A DNA stretch of 64,000 nucleotides from Isoperla grammatica. Lineage: Eukaryota > Arthropoda > Insecta > Plecoptera > Perlodidae. The stretch is taken from contig OX246747.1 of NCBI GenBank assembly GCA_945910005.1, positions 2,030,254 to 2,094,253 of the forward strand. Reading direction: 5' to 3'. Within the stretch, counting starts at the first letter, position 1, and the number at the start of each line of letters is the position of its first letter. The notes beneath the pieces are model-generated. The model saw only the letters and a program-made list of their open reading frames with translations. It was not told the origin of the DNA and searched no databases. Made by a program: the position numbers and the translations under genes. Of the stretch, positions 57,960-64,000 are shown one piece after another.

Positions 57960-58335
57960 TGATTTCCAACCTTCATTCGCGGAGCGCTGTACCCTAAACA
58001 AAAACAAACTTTCCGTGCCACTTTATAGGACTGATGTTGGAACAAAACTAGTTAGTTGGCTCTGCCACAAGATTGTGGAATGGTTTGGATAAAAGAGTAG
58101 TAAACCCCCTACCCGACCACATATCAAAATTTAAAAGTATGCTCAAAAAGTATCCTTACCAATAACTCTAGGCCCAATTCCCCTGATACTGTTTATCAGT
58201 ACCAAATAACTATATTCTATATCTTACTGTACTATTTTGCCCATTTATTAACCCTTTATCATCTTAAATAATTTATTTTTAATAAGCTGTAATATCGTGC
58301 AATATTATACCTGGTAAATGCTATATGCTATGCTA
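57960..58335 (+). pseudogene. Degenerate LINE 3' end
   Basis: Across two phases the sequence reads LYRTDVGTKL, then WNGLDKRVVNPLPDHISKFK and SMLKKYPYQ. This is the pattern at the end of non-LTR reverse transcriptases (R...G...F...G..LWN.LP..I....S...FK..LK). It is followed by a noncoding tail ending in TGCTATATGCTATGC-like short repeats, typical of a LINE 3' terminus. Confidence 0.6.
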
Positions 58336-60527
58336 TGCTTTGCTATGATATAAATACTATGTAACAGAGCGGAAGAGCTCAAATCATAGTCAATATGAAA
58401 ATTAACAATAAACGCTTTCTTGACGTAAATAACAACAGCTGGGAACCCGATGTCAACATGACCTACAATTCACCTCTGTACAGTTCACAACACCGAGTCG
58501 CGTAGACAGTATAATGCACAGTATAATCATGAATATAAACGCATTAATTTGTTAACTTTTTAGTTGATTTGAACAAGACCGTAATAAAAAAACCTGTCTG
58601 TTAAAGTTGTTTGGTTATGTTTGACGTTATGAAATGACGTCACGATAAGTTAGTCATGGAAGTAGAACGTCCTCTGTTTACAAGACTCGGATCATGGCCG
58701 ATTACTCGAGTTACTCCGAGTACCAACTCGAGTAAAAAGTTGGCCTATGGTAGTACTCGATTACGTTTACATGCTAAACTTATCAGCGTTATTTGCGTTG
58801 AAATGCGAGTAACGTAAACCAGGTCTAAGGGAAAACTTGTACGACAGTTACAATCACACAACTGTCATTAGTACATTAGTAACAGCCCATCTGTCTAGAT
58901 TAACCTCGTTGTCTAATCGGCTAGTTTCAAGCAATAACTACAACAGTAGCAGAGACGTACGTAGGTACGTTTTACTAAAGGTCAAAGTCGTATTAAATTA
59001 ATGAATATGTGAAATATAGTAACCCTCTTCTCAATACTTGTGGCGGGAAAACCGAGGGAGGGTTCAGGTTATGGGATTTTGAATTCTCCCCCCCCACCCT
59101 CTCTCTCTTTCTTCTCACAAAGAGGAAGCTCGTGACGTCATGGAAAAAACCGTTGCAGATCACGTGCGGCGCGGTACCATGCGCAAAGACTCACCACCCA
59201 CATCCGACCAATCAGAGCTCTAAAACAACTCCCGCGCAATTTGGAGCGTCATTGATTAGTTGTTTCTCAACTTGGAATAACGTACGCTGCTCAACGCCTT
59301 TTTACAACTACATTTGTGATTGAAATGATTGTATTTGGTTTTTGGTGCAGTAATAATCGTAGCTATATTTCTGGACAGTAAACTATAACTTCTTATTCAT
59401 ATATTATTAATTCTAGTGGAAGTGACCAACATACGGTTAGTTATAGAAATTTGGTGGCGTTAAGCAAAACACTCGATGACGGTAAGTCATACGAACTCAA
59501 CATTTTTAGTTTTTAATGGTAGGCCCAACATTGGAAATCAGCTTTCGTGAAAGGGTAGATATTAATTTGGCAAATATATCTGTTTAACATGTTAATAATC
59601 AGTCTACAAGTGTATGTGCGTTTAACACACCTCTTAATAAAATGGATTAGGTAAATTGAGTATTTTATAATGAAATTATGGGTTTTTTATTGTGGATCAC
59701 GAGCCGCATTTTAGTTTTTTACCAGTAGCATCAAAATGAAATGGTGCTCTATTTTTGGGACATAATTTCGTGCTAGTGAAAGATCTACTTACTGTTAATC
59801 AGTTAGGGTTCATTTTGTTTTTAAATACTAGTAGCTTTTTATCACGTGGATGCAAATTATTAATCATTTCATTGAAATCAAATCTTATAGACATTTACAT
59901 CGTTATTAATCAGTTCTTATTTAGGTTATTCGAAAAAGAAAGCTTGTCTATACATACGGTGTCCCAGGCCAGGTTTACTAAGAAAATTAAATTATCATTT
60001 GGATATTGTATTATACTGCGCCGTTTTTAACGAACTTCACTTGAAATCTTTCATTGAAAACAAACCGCAATAGATTCATGGCTACGAAATAAACCTGTAG
60101 GCCTACACTCAATTGTCTCGATGACTTTACTTACACCATGTATAGAAAAGGTCACCTCGAAACTCGTAGGCCTATCCACAGCAATGACAGCATGATACTT
60201 GCACGAATGTGTCTCTATGCTATCGCTGGTTTATCAATTCTCGTTATTTATTATCTATATAGTCGACACACGCCACGCCCAGTCAGTGCTTTCCATGGTC
60301 AGAAGAGATTTCATAGATACTTTGTAAATGGTTTAGAAATAAAATCAGAAACTGAAAATAAGAGTGACGTTATTTAAATCTTGCTTGTTAACTGCGGAAG
60401 CGTGGCTGAAATAAATAAATAAAATAAATACATTCTTATTTATAGAGTCAATCCACTCAGTAACAAGACATTTTTATTTTTTCATTTTCAGTAACAAAAC
60501 TTGTCTCGCTCATGCCGCAGGCTTTAT
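58336..60527. other. Noncoding DNA, one weak membrane-anchor frame
   Basis: Palindromic ACTCGAGT words at 58700-58760. A frame at 60192-60377 starts MILARMCLYAIAGLSILVIY and then turns basic, like an N-terminal signal anchor of a type II membrane protein. Without a donor site, homologue or continuation I do not call it a gene. Nothing else supported. Confidence 0.35.
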
Positions 60528-62056
60528 AGTAGAAGAGCAAAAGGTAACATTTAAGTTCTCGTGCGCCTTTCGTGAAAGAGTATTGCGGTAAACGGTATTC
60601 TGTTACGGTATACCATACGAGTATTTTGCACCTACCTGGCAGATCCTGGCACGCTGCAGAGGGCGCCAGGAGCGTCGTGACGTCATAGACACGTTTAAAT
60701 TAATAACTTTTGAACGGTTTATGTCACAGAAAATATCAAGAGGACAATTTTATGATGTCATACTAGACAAGAATTTATAACCTATCTGCCGCATTCTGGC
60801 GGGCTGCAGAGGGCGCCAGGAGCGTCGTGACGTCATATACACGTTTGAACTAATAACGTTTGAACGGTTCATGTCACAGAAAATATGTAGGGTACAATTC
60901 TACTATAAAATACTATACAAGTATTTTGCACCTACCTGGCACATCCTGGCACGCTGAAGAGGGCGCCAGGAGCGTCATGACGTCATAAACACGTTTTAAT
61001 TAATAACGTTTGAACGGTTAATGTTACAGAAAATGTCAAGGGAACAATTCTATTACGACATACTATTTGAGTATTTTGCATCTACTTGGCACATCGTGGC
61101 ACGCTGCAGAGGGCGCCAGGAGCGTCGTGACGTCATACACTTTTTCATTAATAACTTTTGAACGGTTCATATCACAGAAAATATCAGGAAACCAATATTA
61201 TAGAGAATTTAAATACAAATCGATTGTTATATACCAATAGGGTAATTATGTAATATTTAAGGGAGATATTGCTAACAAATAATAATAATTAGATGTGTAT
61301 ATGAAATTCAGGGCATCCCTCATCGTAATATCTATTTATTACTATTTCGGAGTTATAATTGTATCACTGTGAAGGACTTAATAATCGTAGTCATCCCAAC
61401 ATACCCATGGATATATGTTGTTTAACAATAATAATAATTATTATTATTGTATACTAGTTACTACTCATAGACTGATTAGTAAAACTCACGTTTGCTAGAA
61501 GTTCTCTTCATCTTCATCATCATCGTCTTCATTCTCATCTCCCGTGTTGTCGGTATTCAAGCACTCTTGTTCCTCGTCTTCAGTTGAGCAGCCACAAAGC
61601 TCGGTGCACCTCATGTTATTTGCTTTGCAGCTGCATCTTGACGCACACCTTGATTTTAAGCAGTTGCACTTAACTAGTTGAATGACGGCAGCCGGTGCAG
61701 GTTCGAGGGTTGTCATGACTGCCACATACTCGTTGCTCTCAAGTAGCCATCCGTAGTCTTCGGGTAATAAGTTGATAGGGTTGGCAACCTGGTCATTATG
61801 CCACACCCAGCATTGATGGTGAGCACCTAGTATGGCTTGGAGATATGCGACTTTGCTGGGTGGATGCTTGGCAAGACTTTTTGTGAAACATGCGCCATCG
61901 AAAGTCAGACACTGATCTCAGTTTAGTGAATGGACAGTACAGTTTGCAAACAAACTTCTCTAGACCACTTATCACTGAGTCTTTTAGAGCAACAGTTAAA
62001 CCTAGTTCTTTAAATGCTGAAAATATTTCATAGTCGGATTCTCTGAAAGCTTTCCA
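60528..62056 (-). mobile_element. CXC-protein element, left arm of a large inverted repeat
   Basis: From TAGTAGAAGAGCAAAAGG: four 150-bp subrepeats, an AT-rich stretch with a TAATAATAATAATT palindrome, and the antisense 3' part of the protein frame. From about 60771 inward it is matched, in reverse orientation and at high identity, by 62731-64000. The right arm runs off the window, so its full length is not known. Confidence 0.85.
60620..61200. repeat. Four 150-bp subrepeats with CRE-like cores
   Basis: Each unit has CACCTACCTGGCACATCCTG, then GAGGGCGCCAGGAGCGTCGT, then GACGTCATA. The junction gives TGACGTCA, the consensus palindrome bound by CREB/ATF factors. Spacing is 149-151 bp. The same units occur in the right arm (63629-63960) and singly at 27120-27240. 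Confidence 0.85.
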
Positions 62057-62755
62057 GCACGAAAGCTTCCCCTTTTCTGAAAATCCCCCAGTGTTGTCGG
62101 AACCACTGAAAGCGTGAAATCCAGTTAGTCCTGAAACTTGATTGTGCCCAAGTGTGTTGTATAGTGACCCAAGTGCTATCCTTCTATTATTTCCCCTTTA
62201 ACTGTAATGAACACAGTATATTTACAGAGATCGGTGTGACGTCGCAGTACCAGGATAAGGACATCTGTATCTGGGGAAAAAATAGATATTTGAGTAGCTC
62301 CTCGTTTTGTCGCATCTACTGCATGAAGCAACATCCTAGTTCGGTTTTTCCTGTTCACTATTTAAGTGTGATAGAAGTGTTTTTGTACTAATAGTCTTGT
62401 TACTCCATGCGACAACTGTTTGTCGCTCCATGGCCTGTGAGGCTCGAATTATCTTCTGGGAAAAATATTCTGTCAGCTCATACTTGGTTTTGGTGTGACC
62501 AAGTAGTTGTGACATGCTCAAGTGCCCGATTGGCGTATTGTCTGTAATGCGATAAGCTACAGCAGCTTTTCCTCCTTGCAAGTCTTTCGAGTAGCCGATT
62601 TTAATGAAACAGGAATGTCATATCTATCAAATACCACGTGGACCTCTGAAAACTCACTATAACTGTTGACAATGCGCATGACAAGAAGTTTGGCTAGATT
62701 CTCACAAGTGCTGGTGTGTGGAAGAATCCGACCATGAAATATTTTCAGCATTTAA
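61495..62755 (-). pseudogene. PIN-like/CXC-domain repeat protein, C-terminal half, broken
   Basis: Read on the minus strand, successive phases give VHVVFDRYDIPVSLK; AVAYRITDN with QLLGHTKTKYELTEYF; RMLLHAVDATKRGATQISIF with SPDTDVLILVLRR; GFHAFSGSDNTGGFSEKGKL with SCWKAF; MWHNDQVANP; and a cysteine-rich tail LVKCNCLKSRCASRCSCKAN with TELCGC, ending in a long acidic run. At least two frameshifts (near 62570 and 62345) and one stop (62176) break it. The order matches large unnamed invertebrate and cnidarian repeat proteins. The G-S-D-N-T loop recalls FEN/XPG-type PIN nucleases and the tail recalls TSO1/tesmin CXC domains. The last 104 codons (61495-61806) form one intact frame. Confidence 0.65.
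62057..62730. other. Spacer of the inverted repeat
   Basis: Single-copy middle part of about 675 bp holding the more N-terminal coding remains of the CXC element. The two arms face each other across it, a layout prone to hairpin extrusion. Confidence 0.75.
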
Positions 62756-64000
62756 AGAAATAGGTTTAACTGTTGGGGTGTTGCTCTAAAAGACTCCGTG
62801 ATAAGTGGTCTAGAGAAGTTTGTTTGCAAACTGTACTGTCCATTCACTAAACTGAGATCAGTGTCTGACTTTCGATGGCGCATGTTTCACAAAAAGTCTT
62901 GCCAAGCATCCACCCAGCAAAGTCGCATATCTCCAAGCCATACTAGGTGCTCACCATCAATGCTGGGTGTGGCATAATGACCAGGTTGCCAACCCTATCA
63001 ACTTATTACCCGAAGACTACGGATGGCTACTTGAGAGCAACGAGTATGTGGCAGTCATGACAACCCTCGAACCTGCACCGGCTGCCGTCATTCAACTAGT
63101 TAAGTGCAACTGCTTAAAATCAAGGTGTGCGTCAAGATGCAGCTGCAAAGCAAATGACATGAGGTGCACCGAGCTTTGTGGCTGCTCAACTGAAGACGAG
63201 GAACAAGAGTGCTTGAATACCGACAACACGGGAGATGAGAATGAAGACGATGATGATGAAGATGAAGAGAACTTCTTGCAAACGTGAGTTTTACTAATCA
63301 GTCTATGAGTAGTAACTAGTATACAATAATAATAATAATTATTATTGTTAAACAACATATATCCATGGGTATGTTGGGATGACTACGAGTATTAAGTCCT
63401 TCACAGTGATACAATTATAACTCCGAAATAGTAATAAATAGATATTACGATGAGGGATGCCCTAATTTCATATACACATTAATTATTATTATTTGTTAGC
63501 AATATCTCCCTTAAATATTACATGATTACCCTATTGGTATATAACAATCGATTTGTATTTAAATTCCCTATAATATTGGTTTCCTGATATTTTCTGTGAT
63601 ATGAACCGTTCAAAAGTTATTAATGAAAAAGTGTATGACGTCACGACGCTCCTGGCGCCCTGTGCAGCGTGCCACGATGTGCCAAGTAGATGCAAAATAT
63701 TTAAATAGTATTTCGTAATAGAATTGTTCCCTTGACATTTTCTGTGACATAAACCGTTCAAACGTTATTAATTAAAACGTGTCTATGACGTCATGACGCT
63801 ACTGGCGCCTTTTTCAGCGTGCCAGGATGTGCCAGGTAGGTGCAAAATACTCGTATAGTATTTTATAGTAGAACTGTACCCTACATATGTTCTGTGACTT
63901 GAACCGTTCAAACGTTATTAGTTCAAACGTGTATATGACGTCACGACGCTCCTGGCGCCCTCTACAGCCCGCCAGAATGTGGCAGATAGGTTATAAATTC
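62731..64000 (+). mobile_element. CXC-protein element, right arm of the inverted repeat
   Basis: Mirror image of 62056 down to about 60771. Begins at TGAAATATTTTCAGCATTTA and carries an 8-bp insertion near 62780 (GGGGTGTT) compared with the left arm. It contains the CXC tail, the palindromic AT tract and three 150-bp subrepeats before the window ends. Confidence 0.85.
62967..63287 (+). pseudogene. CXC-domain protein tail, second copy
   Basis: 106-codon frame nearly identical to 61495-61806 (one N/D change in KANNMRC/KANDMRC) with a slightly longer end (ENFLQT). Upstream coding sequence in this arm is cut short and shifted, so it is part of a truncated copy, not an independent gene. Confidence 0.6.

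Noticed and set aside
60192..60377. First exon of a type II membrane protein
   Set aside because: The hydrophobic N-terminus is suggestive, but no donor site or continuation was found, and the neighbourhood is TE-derived.

Overview
This is eukaryotic, invertebrate nuclear DNA. It has GT-AG introns, single-copy animal genes cut into short exons, BEL/Pao, hAT, piggyBac, SINE and LINE debris, many copies of the short word AGGCCTA, and an exceptional load of minisatellites. The two recognisable host genes read like arthropod or other protostome orthologues. Some SINE features (a GAGGTTTTCC body, a CGTTAAACACC tail) are also arthropod- or mollusc-like, but the species cannot be fixed from the sequence. 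I estimate that tandem arrays cover about 26 kb of the 64 kb.

Layout, left to right. 1-7538 is a 140/147-bp tandem array made from an exon of a TraB-domain (TRABD) gene. The next TRABD coding exon is at 8546-8715 (+) and the last coding exon at 23188-23426 (+), followed by a spliced 3'UTR exon from about 23881. The 14.5-kb intron between the two coding exons is packed with transposons: a hAT element (9165-10208), a piggyBac-type element (10324-11016), a complete BEL/Pao LTR retrotransposon in antisense (11327-17414) and a 5.4-kb hAT-like element (17726-23136) that ends 51 bp before the exon. 24.5-28.6 kb holds two more hAT-like MITEs, a broken THAP-domain frame and a truncated copy of a CXC-domain element. 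29.1-31.7 kb is a 24-bp minisatellite bracketed by 15-bp inverted repeats.

A TLDc-domain gene (OXR1/NCOA7/TLDC2-like) runs on the minus strand from 37381 to 33021; its last three coding exons are visible. The intron before its final exon is almost wholly a 73-bp minisatellite whose unit contains that exon's own 3' splice site. Beyond it lie 60-, 62-, 16-, 63/64-, 63-, 15- and 63-bp arrays (37.6-55.2 kb). The 63/64-bp array overlaps a third, weaker exon candidate, and the last array is a run of perfect 14-bp-stem hairpins. 55-60.5 kb is ordinary-looking noncoding DNA with SINE and LINE remnants. 60.5-64 kb is a large inverted repeat built from an element coding for a PIN-like/CXC-domain protein.

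The main discovery is that at least two, possibly three, of the minisatellites are amplified exon/intron junctions. They carry dozens of intact splice-site copies inside, or next to, the gene they came from. TRABD and the TLDc gene converge, with the repeat-rich 24-33 kb interval between them.
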